A stretch of DNA of 42,763 nt from Roseomonas sp. (GTDB taxonomy: Bacteria > Pseudomonadota > Alphaproteobacteria > Acetobacterales > Acetobacteraceae): the NCBI GenBank assembly GCA_020249465.1, contig JADCFP010000025.1, positions 1 through 42,763 of the forward strand, written 5' to 3'. The notes under the pieces are model-generated. The model made no database searches and had not been told where the DNA came from. It worked only from the letters and a program-made list of their open reading frames with translations. A program made the position numbers and the translations under genes. This document shows, one piece after another, positions 34,701-42,028 of this stretch (its first letter is position 1; every line of letters starts with the position of its first letter).

Positions 34701-36377
34701 ATGATGCTTCGCCCCCGCCAGAAGCTTTTCGTCGCGCGCAGCCTGGCTGCGCTTGATAAGCACGGAAATACGCTTGGCATCGCTCCGACCGGTGGAGGTA
34801 AGACGGTTATGCTCTCCGCTACGGTGGGTGAGCATCTTGCGGGGCGCGGCAGCAAGGCGGCGGTCCTCGCGCATCGGGACGAATTGACCCTGCAAAACCA
34901 CGCGAAGTTCTGCCGCGTGAATCCTGGCGTCAGTACCTCCGTGGTCGATGCCAACCAGAAATCCTGGGCGGGTCAGGTCACCTTCGCCATGGTGCCCACC
35001 CTGACGCGCCCGGCGAACCTGGAAAGCATGCCCAGGCTCGACCTGCTGGTGATTGATGAGGCCCATCACGCCATCGCGCAGAGCTATCGGCGCATCATTG
35101 ACCGCGCGCGGGATCAAAACCCCGATTGCCGCATCTATGGCGTGACCGCCACACCCAATCGTGGCGACAAGATTGGGCTGCGGGAGATGTTTTCCAATGT
35201 AGCGGATCAGATCCGGCTGGGTGAGTTGATCGCCTCCGGCCATCTCGTCCCACCGCGAACCTTCGTCATTGATGTCGGCGTGCAGGATGAACTGCGCAAT
35301 GTCCGCCGCAGCGGCGATGATTTCGACATGAATGAAGTGGCCCGGGTGATGGACACCGTCCCGGTGACCGATGCCGTGGTCAAGCACTGGAAGGAAAAAG
35401 CCGGAGACCGACAGACCGTCGCTTTCTGCTCCACCATCGCCCATGCCGAGAACGTGGCGGCAGCCTTCAACGCGGCGGATGTGCCAACCGTCATGGTTAC
35501 CGGCGATATGGGCGAGGCAGAGCGCCGCGCCGTGCTCGCGGCTTATGCCTCGGGCGAGGCGCGCGTCATCGTCAATGTCGCCGTGCTGACCGAAGGCTGG
35601 GACCATCCGCCCACCTCCTGCGTCGTGCTGCTGCGACCGAGTTCCTACAAGGCCACCATGATCCAGATGGTGGGGCGCGGGCTGCGCACCGTTGATCCGG
35701 TCGAACACCCCGGCATCATCAAGCGCGACTGCATCGTGCTGGATTTTGGCACTTCGTCACAAATCCATGGCTGCCTGGAACAGGATGTGGATCTGGACAG
35801 ACAGCCTGGCACTGGTGAGGCCCCCACCAAAACCTGCCCGTCCTGCGAGGCGGAAATCCCCATCGCCGTGATGGAATGCCCGATCTGCGGTCATGCCTTT
35901 GAGGCAGGTGGGCGCGCGGCAGCACCAGTTTCCGATTTCATCATGACGGAAATCGATCTGCTCTCGCGCTCCAGCTTCGAGTGGTGCGACCTTTTTGGCG
36001 ATGACGCTTCGCTGCTGGCCAATGGCTTTCATGGCTGGGCCGGTATCTTTTTTCTAAACGGTGCCTGGCACGCGGTGGGCGGCGCCCGGTGCGAACCGAC
36101 AAGGCTGCTTTCCATCGGCGAACGCATGGTCGCTCTGGCGGCCGCCGATGATTGGCTGAATGAGCACGAGACCGATGAAAGCGCCCATAAAAGCCGCCGC
36201 TGGTTGCGTGAGCCGCCGACCGATCGGCAATTGGCGCACCTGCCGCCCGAACGACGCAGCGATTACGGCCTGACGCGCTATCACGCCTCGGCGCTGCTGA
36301 CCTTCAAATTCAATCGCAACACCATCCGCTACCTGATCCAAAATGCGCAGGGCGCCAATCTGGCGACGGCAGCATGA
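34701..36377 (+). CDS. SF2 DEAD/DEAH-box helicase with zinc-finger insert
   Basis: This is a 558-residue superfamily 2 helicase. Motif I APTGGGKT (28-35), motif II DEAH (119-122), motif III TATPNR (149-154), motif V VAVLTEGWD (293-301) and motif VI QMVGRGLR (322-329) are all present. A four-cysteine zinc site follows: C379, C382, C393 and C396 in CPSC-x10-CPIC. The C-terminal 160 residues are specific to this phage group (LPPERRSDYGLTRYHASALLTFKFNRNTIRYL). Likely a replication or recombination translocase. It starts at ATG 34701, 18 bp after the previous gene, with AGGCAGGAG upstream; ATG 34704 is an alternative. Confidence 0.9.
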   Translation: MMLRPRQKLFVARSLAALDKHGNTLGIAPTGGGKTVMLSATVGEHLAGRGSKAAVLAHRDELTLQNHAKFCRVNPGVSTSVVDANQKSWAGQVTFAMVPTLTRPANLESMPRLDLLVIDEAHHAIAQSYRRIIDRARDQNPDCRIYGVTATPNRGDKIGLREMFSNVADQIRLGELIASGHLVPPRTFVIDVGVQDELRNVRRSGDDFDMNEVARVMDTVPVTDAVVKHWKEKAGDRQTVAFCSTIAHAENVAAAFNAADVPTVMVTGDMGEAERRAVLAAYASGEARVIVNVAVLTEGWDHPPTSCVVLLRPSSYKATMIQMVGRGLRTVDPVEHPGIIKRDCIVLDFGTSSQIHGCLEQDVDLDRQPGTGEAPTKTCPSCEAEIPIAVMECPICGHAFEAGGRAAAPVSDFIMTEIDLLSRSSFEWCDLFGDDASLLANGFHGWAGIFFLNGAWHAVGGARCEPTRLLSIGERMVALAAADDWLNEHETDESAHKSRRWLREPPTDRQLAHLPPERRSDYGLTRYHASALLTFKFNRNTIRYLIQNAQGANLATAA

Positions 36378-36380
36378 GTC

Positions 36381-36749
36381 ATGACGCGCGCTGCCCAATA
36401 CCCCTGCGCCGTCTGCGCACGCCCGGCGCTTGGCTTTGGCTGGTTCGACCCAGTCAAGCAGAAGCAGCGCCGCCCCTCGGTCATGTTCTGCAGCATGGCC
36501 TGCCAGGGCTTCTGGTCGCGCTTGGCGCGGAGATCGCCCGCCATGGTTGATCTGACCGAGCAGGAACAAGCCGCCATGCGTGCTGCCATGCGCAACCTGG
36601 GCGAAGCGATGCAGGAAATCGGCTGGAACACGCGCCTTTGCGATCTGACCGAGGCCCAGGTGCTGACGCTGATTGAGGTCGCGGTCGGCGCCTTTCAGGA
36701 CGCCATGCGGGCCATGGCCCGGCAGGAAATCGGGGAGATACCCTTCTGA
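36381..36749 (+). CDS. DUF6511-like small zinc-finger protein
   Basis: This 122-residue protein has N-terminal cysteine pairs, PCAVCARPALGFGW (C9, C12) and FCSMACQGFWSR (C37, C41), which can bind zinc. A helical C-terminus follows (EQEQAAMRAAMRNLGEAMQEIGW, EAQVLTLIEVAVGAFQDAM). It resembles phage DUF6511 proteins of unknown function. It begins 3 bp after the helicase stop and overlaps the nuclease start as TGATG, so all three are translated together. Confidence 0.7.
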   Translation: MTRAAQYPCAVCARPALGFGWFDPVKQKQRRPSVMFCSMACQGFWSRLARRSPAMVDLTEQEQAAMRAAMRNLGEAMQEIGWNTRLCDLTEAQVLTLIEVAVGAFQDAMRAMARQEIGEIPF

Positions 36750-37516
36750 TGCTGGACTTCAACAGCCGCAGCCAAGCGGGCCTTGTGATCAATGCCGCGA
36801 TTGATACCGCGCTGGAGCAGGACAACGCCGCCCAGGCGCCGCGCAACTATCTGGGTGGCTCGCGCCTTGGCCATGCCTGTGAGCGGGCGCTGCAATTCGA
36901 ATACCTCCAGGCGCCCAAGGATGAAGGTGCCGGCTTTGACGGAAGGCTGCTCCGCATCTTTGCCATCGGCCACGTGCTGGAGGATTTGGCGGTGGCCTGG
37001 CTGCGCGGCGCGGGCTTTCAGTTGTTCACGCGCAAGGGCGATCAGCCCAAAGCACCGCAATTTGGCTTTTCCATCGTGGGTGGGCGCATTCGCGGCCATG
37101 TTGATGGCGTGATCGCCGACGGCCCCGATATTCCCGGCATGGCCTTTCCCGCGCTTTGGGAATGCAAGACCATGAACGCCAAGGCCTGGCGTGAGACCGC
37201 CAGCAAGGGTGTCGCTGCCGCCAAGCCCATCTATGCCGCGCAGATCGCGATTTATCAGGCCTATATGGACGCGGCCATTCCGGGCGTTGCGGATAATCCG
37301 GCGCTGTTCACCGCCATCAATAAGGATACCGCGGAACTGCATCACGAGCTGCTGCCCTTCAACGCGGAATTGGCGCAGCGCATGTCAGACCGTGCGGTGC
37401 GCATCCTACGCGCCAGTGACGCCGGTGAATTGCTCCCGCGTATTGCACTCGCCGCTGATCACTTCGAATGCCGGTTCTGTCCCTGGGCAAAGCGCTGTTG
37501 GGACCAGCCTGCATGA
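36749..37516 (+). CDS. PD-(D/E)XK nuclease with Fe-S cysteines (Cas4/RecB-like)
   Basis: This 255-residue protein is a RecB/Cas4-like exonuclease. The metal-binding core is D119 in GHVDGVIAD and E138-x-K140 in LWECKTMN, with QIAIYQAYM as motif Q-x3-Y. Cysteine C44 near the N-terminus and C241, C244 and C250 in ECRFCPWAKRCW at the C-terminus are placed like the [4Fe-4S] ligands of Cas4 and AddB. No cas1/cas2 or CRISPR array is near, so a phage recombination role is more likely than adaptation. It overlaps the primase start by ATGA. Confidence 0.85.
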   Translation: MLDFNSRSQAGLVINAAIDTALEQDNAAQAPRNYLGGSRLGHACERALQFEYLQAPKDEGAGFDGRLLRIFAIGHVLEDLAVAWLRGAGFQLFTRKGDQPKAPQFGFSIVGGRIRGHVDGVIADGPDIPGMAFPALWECKTMNAKAWRETASKGVAAAKPIYAAQIAIYQAYMDAAIPGVADNPALFTAINKDTAELHHELLPFNAELAQRMSDRAVRILRASDAGELLPRIALAADHFECRFCPWAKRCWDQPA

Positions 37517-38412
37517 CAGTCTGGACTGATTTCAACGATGCAGTGTCGGCGCTGGAGGACCGACTGCCCAGCGAAGGGCAATCGATCGCCACACCTGCCG
37601 CGCCGGATCTGGAACAGATCAAAAGCTTCCTCGCGGTGGCCTTCAGCTATTGCGAGGGGCTGATCCCGGTGCGCGGCTTTGTCGATCAGGGGCAAGGGCT
37701 GACGACCAGGCCGCACAATATCTGGATCCCGGCCGATGCGGCGGCGCCGGAATTGCTCGCCACCTATGCCACCTGGGCTGCGCGCGAAGGTAGCGCTGTT
37801 TATGTCATCCCCGGCACGGTCGCCGAACATGGCCAGGCCCGCGCAGAGCATGTGCTGCAAATGCAGGCCGTGGTTGTTGATCTCGATACCGGCGATATCG
37901 CAGCGAAGCTCGCCCACCTGTTGCAGCACCTTGGGGAACCGACGCTGATTGTCGAAAGCGGTGGGCGCACAGCCGAAGGTGCGGCGAAGCTGCATGTCTG
38001 GTGGAAACTGACCGAACCGGCTGCGGGGGCAGAGCTTGCGCGGCTTTGCGCCTTGCGCGGTGAGATCGCCGATAAGGTCGGCGGCGATCCGCATTTCCGT
38101 TCCGCCCATCAGCCCATCCGCGTTCCCGGCACGGTCTATCGCAAGGCGGGCGCGGAGCGCATCGTCACCATCCGGGCCCACAACCCGGCGCGTGAATTGG
38201 ACCTTGGCGACTTTGCCGAGGCCATTGCCGCCATGCCCTTTCTGCCAGGCCAGGATCGGCCACAGGCGGGCGCACACAGGCCGATAGGCCAGGGCTTGGC
38301 GCCATCCTCACCACACCCGTCCGCGAAGGCGCCCAGGACGCCTGGACGCGCTTTCAGGGCGCGAGTGCCGCCATCGGTCATTTTGTCCGCCAGGTGCATG
38401 AAGGCCGCATGA
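37513..38412 (+). CDS. Phage primase (RepB-like AEP), C-terminus out of frame
   Basis: This 299-residue open frame starts at ATG 37513 (ATGA overlap). The archaeo-eukaryotic-type primase core is seen in VVVDLDTGD (D123, D125), ESGGRTAEGAAKLHVWWKL (H161) and HFRSAHQPIRVPGTVYRK (195-211), as in RepB-type phage primases. From about residue 253 (38269) the translation becomes Pro/Arg/Ser-rich and unlike any domain. From that point the neighbouring frame (-1) reads good protein: GAILTTPVREGAQDAWTRFQ followed by a PriCT-like segment that runs into the next gene. Either a one-base indel or a frameshift event split a primase-helicase fusion. Confidence 0.75.
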   Translation: MTVWTDFNDAVSALEDRLPSEGQSIATPAAPDLEQIKSFLAVAFSYCEGLIPVRGFVDQGQGLTTRPHNIWIPADAAAPELLATYATWAAREGSAVYVIPGTVAEHGQARAEHVLQMQAVVVDLDTGDIAAKLAHLLQHLGEPTLIVESGGRTAEGAAKLHVWWKLTEPAAGAELARLCALRGEIADKVGGDPHFRSAHQPIRVPGTVYRKAGAERIVTIRAHNPARELDLGDFAEAIAAMPFLPGQDRPQAGAHRPIGQGLAPSSPHPSAKAPRTPGRAFRARVPPSVILSARCMKAA

Positions 38413-39887
38413 CGCCCGATGAGGGCTGGGAAGCCATCTGCGGCTACAACGCCGCCTGTCTGCGCCCGACATGGCCGCTGGAACGCCTCAAGGCCGAGGC
38501 TGACGCAATCTGGGCGCGGCATGTCACGCGCAACGGGCCCGCGACGCTGCGTGCGGAGGCACCGTCAGCCGAAATCGTCGCGCACCGGCTTGGCGCCTTG
38601 CTGGATGATACCTCGCCCATGCCTGATGACCTGATCGGGCCACGCCTGCTCACGCCAGGGGGCATGCTGGTGCTGGGTGGCGCGCCCAAGGTCGGCAAAT
38701 CCGATTTCCTGATCAGCCTGCTGATCCATGCCGCCGCCGGCGCACCATTCCTGCGCTTTACCGCGCCGCGCCCCTTGCGGGTTTTCTACCTCCAGGCCGA
38801 GATCCAATACCACTACCTGCGCGAACGCTTGCAGCAGTTGCGGTTGGATCCGGCGATACTGGCGAGGGCGCGCGATACGCTGGTGGTCACGCCAAAGCTT
38901 CGGTTGCTGCTCAATGAAGAAGGCGTGGCGCAGGTAGCCGCCGGCATCCGCAGCGCTTTTCCTGATGCGCCGCCTGACATCATCAGCATCGACCCAATCC
39001 GCAACCTGTTTGACGGCGGCCCCGAGGGCGAAAGCGAGAACGACAACGGGGCCATGCTGTTCTTTTTGCAAAGCCGCGTGGAGGCGCTGCGCGACATGGT
39101 GGCGCCCGAAGCTGGCGTGATCCTGGCGCATCACACCAAGAAGCTCAGCAAGCAGCAGGTGAAGGATGATCCATTCCTATCCCTCTCCGGCGCGAGCGCG
39201 CTGCGCGGGTTCTACACCTCCGGCATGATCCTGTTCCGGCCGGATGAGGAAAAGACCCAGCGCGAATTGCATGTCGAACTGCGCAATGGGCCAGGGATCG
39301 CACCGCTACTGGTCGACAAGATCGGTGGTCGCTGGGTGGAACTGGATCGCCACAGCGAGCGCCTGGTCAGGCAGGAGATCGGCCGTAAGCTCGATGCGGA
39401 GCGGCTGCGCAAGCAGGATGTAATCCTTGGCGTCTTGCTCGATGAGGCCGCCGAAGGGCGCCTCTATTCCATCATGCAGCTGGCCGAGAAGTTCGAGAAC
39501 ACGCTCGGCCTCGGCAGCAAGCACACGATCCGCGAGCGCCTGAGCGTGCTCGCCACCAAGGGCTTTGTAAAATTCCGCCGCGACGGCAGCGAGTTCGGTC
39601 TCGACGTTGTCAGGTCGCGCTTTGGCTACCTCTGCGTCGAGGGCATGACCTTTGGACCGGATATCGAGACCATCGATCCGGACACCGGCGAGGTGACCAC
39701 CAGCGCCCGTCGCGTCCTGCCGAGCCACTTCAAATGCCCCCAAACCGGCAACTGCCTGGACGTCGAAAATCCGGAAATCTGGGTCTACCCGCAGGGGGTT
39801 TTGGACGACCTAACTCCTCCCGAAAATGACCTAACTCCTGAGGAGTTAGGCCTAACTCCTCACTCCTCCCGAAAAATAAAATCATGA
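38409..39887 (+). CDS. RepA-like AAA ATPase/helicase with PriCT remnant and C-terminal winged helix
   Basis: This protein has 492 residues from ATG 38409, which overlaps the primase stop as ATGA. GTG 38394 is an alternative start, and the frame is open back to 38196. Residues 1-45 (MTPDEGWEAICGYNAACLRP onward) are the second half of a PriCT-like helical domain whose first half lies upstream. The AAA_25 ATPase follows: Walker A GGAPKVGKS (90-98), Walker B IISID (191-195), sensor VILAHHTKK (237-245). It resembles hexameric RepA of RSF1010. A winged-helix segment (about 335-400, SIMQLAEKFENTLGLGSKHTIRERL) could bind DNA. The last residues, with LTP every seven codons, are encoded by the 21-bp iterons. 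Confidence 0.85.
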   Translation: MTPDEGWEAICGYNAACLRPTWPLERLKAEADAIWARHVTRNGPATLRAEAPSAEIVAHRLGALLDDTSPMPDDLIGPRLLTPGGMLVLGGAPKVGKSDFLISLLIHAAAGAPFLRFTAPRPLRVFYLQAEIQYHYLRERLQQLRLDPAILARARDTLVVTPKLRLLLNEEGVAQVAAGIRSAFPDAPPDIISIDPIRNLFDGGPEGESENDNGAMLFFLQSRVEALRDMVAPEAGVILAHHTKKLSKQQVKDDPFLSLSGASALRGFYTSGMILFRPDEEKTQRELHVELRNGPGIAPLLVDKIGGRWVELDRHSERLVRQEIGRKLDAERLRKQDVILGVLLDEAAEGRLYSIMQLAEKFENTLGLGSKHTIRERLSVLATKGFVKFRRDGSEFGLDVVRSRFGYLCVEGMTFGPDIETIDPDTGEVTTSARRVLPSHFKCPQTGNCLDVENPEIWVYPQGVLDDLTPPENDLTPEELGLTPHSSRKIKS

Positions 39888-39999
39888 GATCAATCACTTG
39901 CGAGGACAGAGGAGTTAGGTGCCTAACTCCTCAAATTTCCCACCTAACTCCTCTTTTTTTCAGTTGTATCAATCAACTTTCGCATTTGGAGGAGTTAGG
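39809..39999. repeat. Iteron cluster, candidate replication origin
   Basis: There are eight perfect copies of a 9-mer. CCTAACTCC starts at 39809, 39830, 39851, 39922 and 39943; the inverse GGAGTTAGG starts at 39842, 39911 and 39991. Forward copies are spaced exactly 21 bp in two groups (39809/39830/39851 and 39922/39943). Inverse and forward copies abut at 39842-39859 (inside a perfect 22-bp palindrome) and are 2 bp apart at 39911-39930. AT-rich tracts (39871-39882, 39952-39959) and the repeat GTTG(TATCAAT)CAAC at 39963-39977 lie between. The first four copies are inside the ATPase gene. Confidence 0.8.
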
Positions 40000-40195
40000 T
40001 GCTTCATCACCCCCCTACGGGGGGTGTGCGTGCGCGCCAAACAAGGCGCGCGCACACCACACCCGGGGGACTGGGTCGCGCGCACGAGGTCCCCCTCCCA
40101 AGACCCCATCCCAAAAGCCGGGCAGCGACGGTGTGCTCCGCCAAGAACCCCACCGCCGCCGCCCTCACCACAACCATCCCCATCAGGAGACAATC
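39888..40195. other. Non-coding stretch: iterons, hairpins and leader of the resolvase gene
   Basis: About 308 bp between the RepA-like and RuvC-like genes. The left part carries the second half of the iteron cluster, the middle the two strong hairpins, and the right part a C-rich segment leading to the ribosome-binding site AGGAG at 40184-40188. The in-frame extension of the resolvase frame back to 39884 runs through repeats and is not protein-like. Confidence 0.6.
40008..40057. repeat. Two adjacent strong hairpins next to the iterons
   Basis: Hairpin 1 has CACCCCCC (40008-40015) and GGGGGGTG (40019-40026), a perfect 8-bp stem with a TAC loop. Hairpin 2 has GTGTGCG-TG-CGCGCC (40024-40038) and GGCGCGCGCACAC (40045-40057), 13 pairs with a 2-nt bulge and loop AAACAA. 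They share 3 bp and cannot fold together fully. No T-run follows. Confidence 0.7.
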
Positions 40196-40747
40196 ATGGC
40201 TCTCTCGACTCTCCCCATGTCCGCGGCGCTGGCAAGCAGGCCGCCCAGCATCAGCGGCGGCGATATCGGCACCGCGCGCCGCCCAGGCGTCCTGGCGCTT
40301 GATCTGGGCACCATAACCGGCTGGGCGCTGCGCTCAGGTAACGGCGCCATCACCTCGGGCACCATGACCTTTCGGCCCAGCCGCTTCGAAGGCGGTGGCA
40401 TGCGGTTTCTCCGCTTTCGCGCCTGGCTGACCGAGGTCACACAGCTCGCCGGTGAATTGTCTCAAATCGCGTTCGAAGAAGTACGCGCCCATGCAGGCAC
40501 CGACGCTGCGCACCTCTACGGCGGCTTTCTGGCCCATCTTTCGGCGTGGTGCGAGGAACGCGCCATCGCCTACCAGGGCGTCCCGGTCGGCACGATCAAG
40601 CGCTACGCGACCGGCAAGGGCAATGCCGACAAGGCAGCCATGATCGCTGCCATGCGGGCACGTGGCTTTGCGCCGGCTGATGACAACGAAGCCGATGCGC
40701 TCGCCTTGCTGCTCTGGGCCACCGACGTAGAGGGAGGCAGGGCATGA
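40196..40747 (+). CDS. RuvC-like Holliday junction resolvase (phage type)
   Basis: This is a 183-residue RNase H-fold nuclease of the RuvC type. Acidic catalytic positions: D36 in VLALDLGTITGWA, E94 or E95 in IAFEEVRAH, and D163/D167 in ADDNEADALALLLW. Conserved GVPVGTIKRYATGKGNADKAAM (129-150) is shared with phage RuvC-like resolvases. The start is set by AGGAG at 40184-40188 before ATG 40196. It lies behind the putative origin and ends in ATGA with the next gene. It would resolve branched DNA made by the recombination and replication genes upstream. Confidence 0.85.
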   Translation: MALSTLPMSAALASRPPSISGGDIGTARRPGVLALDLGTITGWALRSGNGAITSGTMTFRPSRFEGGGMRFLRFRAWLTEVTQLAGELSQIAFEEVRAHAGTDAAHLYGGFLAHLSAWCEERAIAYQGVPVGTIKRYATGKGNADKAAMIAAMRARGFAPADDNEADALALLLWATDVEGGRA

Positions 40748-40974
40748 GCCTCCTGCACGGCGCCCCGATGCTCGCGCAGAACCCGATGACGCGCCTGCGC
40801 AGCACAACCAACGACACCGAATTGAACGCCATGCGCGCGGCCGCATGGCACCGGCATGGCGTGGCCAGCATCGCGGTGGATGACATCACCGATCCTTGGC
40901 TGCGCCAAGCCATCACCAACGAAGCCAATCGCCGCTGGGGGCGGCGCAATGGAGGAAATAACCATGGCCGCTAA
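40744..40974 (+). CDS. Unrecognised small protein
   Basis: This 76-residue protein overlaps the resolvase stop by 4 bp (ATGA), a strong sign of a real gene. The sequence contains MTRLRSTTNDTELNAMRAAAWHRHGVASIAVDDI, DPWLRQAITNEANRRWG and a basic end. No family is recognised. Its last 11 bases overlap the start of the next gene. Confidence 0.6.
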   Translation: MSLLHGAPMLAQNPMTRLRSTTNDTELNAMRAAAWHRHGVASIAVDDITDPWLRQAITNEANRRWGRRNGGNNHGR

Positions 40975-41584
40975 GCGCAAGGACAAACGCCCCGCTAAGC
41001 CTCGTGAGGATTTGTCAGCGCCATCAAAGTGGCGCCTGCAGCATGGCGATATCGGTCCGGCCACACGCGTAGCCGATCCGGAAAGCAGCACGCCGATCAT
41101 GCAACGGCGTTGCATCGACACGCTCGGCCTCATGCTGGCCAAGGGCAGTATCACGCAGCCCATGCACGACGCCGGCCAGAATTTCCGCGCGACGTTCCGC
41201 ATCGCCGCACTGGATGGCATGCGCACGACGCAGCTGCTTCGTATTCCAAGCAGCACCAGCGACCCACTCACCGAAGGTCAGACTGCAGCAAGACAACGCA
41301 TCGCTGCAATGCTGAGTTTATTCGGTGGCGCCGATAGTGCCGGTGGAAGCTGCCTCTGGCATGTGCTGGGCCTTGAATGCTCCCTGCGCGAATGGGCAAC
41401 ACGCCAGGGATGGTCAGGCCGCTCCGTCCATCACGTTCAGGCGCAAGGTATTCTTCTCACGGCTCTTGGCGTCTTGGCGGTTCATTATGGCCTGCAGCCA
41501 AAGGCGCGTGATGCACAAGCCTTAGCCGAGGGCGGCCTTGAGATCGTTCATCGTGGCCATCAGCATCAGCGGATCGGCAGGTGA
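40964..41584 (+). CDS. Unrecognised phage-like protein
   Basis: This protein has 206 residues from ATG 40964, preceded by GGAGG; ATG 40949 is possible. The N-terminus is basic (MAAKRKDKRPAKPREDL). The central part DAGQNFRATFRIAALDGMRTTQLLRI and the end SCLWHVLGLECSLREWATRQGWSGRSVHHVQAQGILLTALGVLAVHYGL resemble small phage proteins with a possible helix-turn-helix (LREWATRQGWSGRSVHHVQ). No function is assigned. Its 3' end overlaps the convergent GNAT toxin gene by 63 bp. Confidence 0.65.
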   Translation: MAAKRKDKRPAKPREDLSAPSKWRLQHGDIGPATRVADPESSTPIMQRRCIDTLGLMLAKGSITQPMHDAGQNFRATFRIAALDGMRTTQLLRIPSSTSDPLTEGQTAARQRIAAMLSLFGGADSAGGSCLWHVLGLECSLREWATRQGWSGRSVHHVQAQGILLTALGVLAVHYGLQPKARDAQALAEGGLEIVHRGHQHQRIGR

Positions 41585-42028
41585 CGGCGTAAAACCACAG
41601 GCTTGATAGAAACGCTGTGCGTCGGCGTTCAGCGCCTGGACCAGCAAGCCCCGCACGGCAAGTACCTCACCAGCCTGCAAGACGCGCAGGACCGCATCCC
41701 GCAACAGGGCACGCCCAATGCCCTGGCCATGCAGGGTGCGGTCCACCGCCAAACGGCCCAATAACGCCATAGGGATTGGGTCAGGCATGTTGCGCTTGAT
41801 CCGCCCTGGTGCAGCAGCAACCGCCACAGCCCCTGCGGCCAGGCAATAGAAGCCCACAACAAAACTACCGCGGCAAACAACAAAGGTTCGCGATGCACCC
41901 GCTACCTGATTCGTGCGCGCACGCTGCTTGAGCCAACCGTCGAGCGATGGCTCACCGCTATCGAACATCGCAAGTTCGTGCGTGTCGTCGAGAGGAACGG
42001 GAGCTGAAATCTCCCCTCTCACCCCCAT
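41522..42028 (-). CDS. GNAT-family toxin (TacT/AtaT-like acetyltransferase)
   Basis: This 168-residue GNAT acetyltransferase is of the type II toxin class that acetylates the amino group of charged tRNAs. The acetyl-CoA loop is HGQGIGRALLRDA, preceded by LLGRLAVDRTL. The C-terminal QRFYQACGF carries the general-acid tyrosine. The N-terminus (PVPLDDTHELAMFDSGEPSLDGWLKQRARTNQ) is typical of TacT/AtaT. It overlaps its antitoxin gene by 10 bp and is transcribed with it. tRNA target is unknown. Confidence 0.9.
   Translation of the reverse strand: MGVRGEISAPVPLDDTHELAMFDSGEPSLDGWLKQRARTNQVAGASRTFVVCRGSFVVGFYCLAAGAVAVAAAPGRIKRNMPDPIPMALLGRLAVDRTLHGQGIGRALLRDAVLRVLQAGEVLAVRGLLVQALNADAQRFYQACGFTPSPADPLMLMATMNDLKAALG

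Noticed and set aside
33870-35708. 612-residue minus-strand ORF
   Set aside because: Antisense to the possible ssDNA-binding protein gene and the SF2 helicase, both of which show clear protein features on the plus strand.
38250-38310. Programmed -1 frameshift signal in the primase gene
   Set aside because: No X-XXY-YYZ heptamer or downstream pseudoknot could be seen; the frame change itself stands, but its mechanism is left open.
39809-39999. CRISPR array
   Set aside because: Repeats are only 9 bp, occur in both orientations, overlap a coding region and have spacers of 0-60 bp; there are no cas genes. Iterons fit far better.
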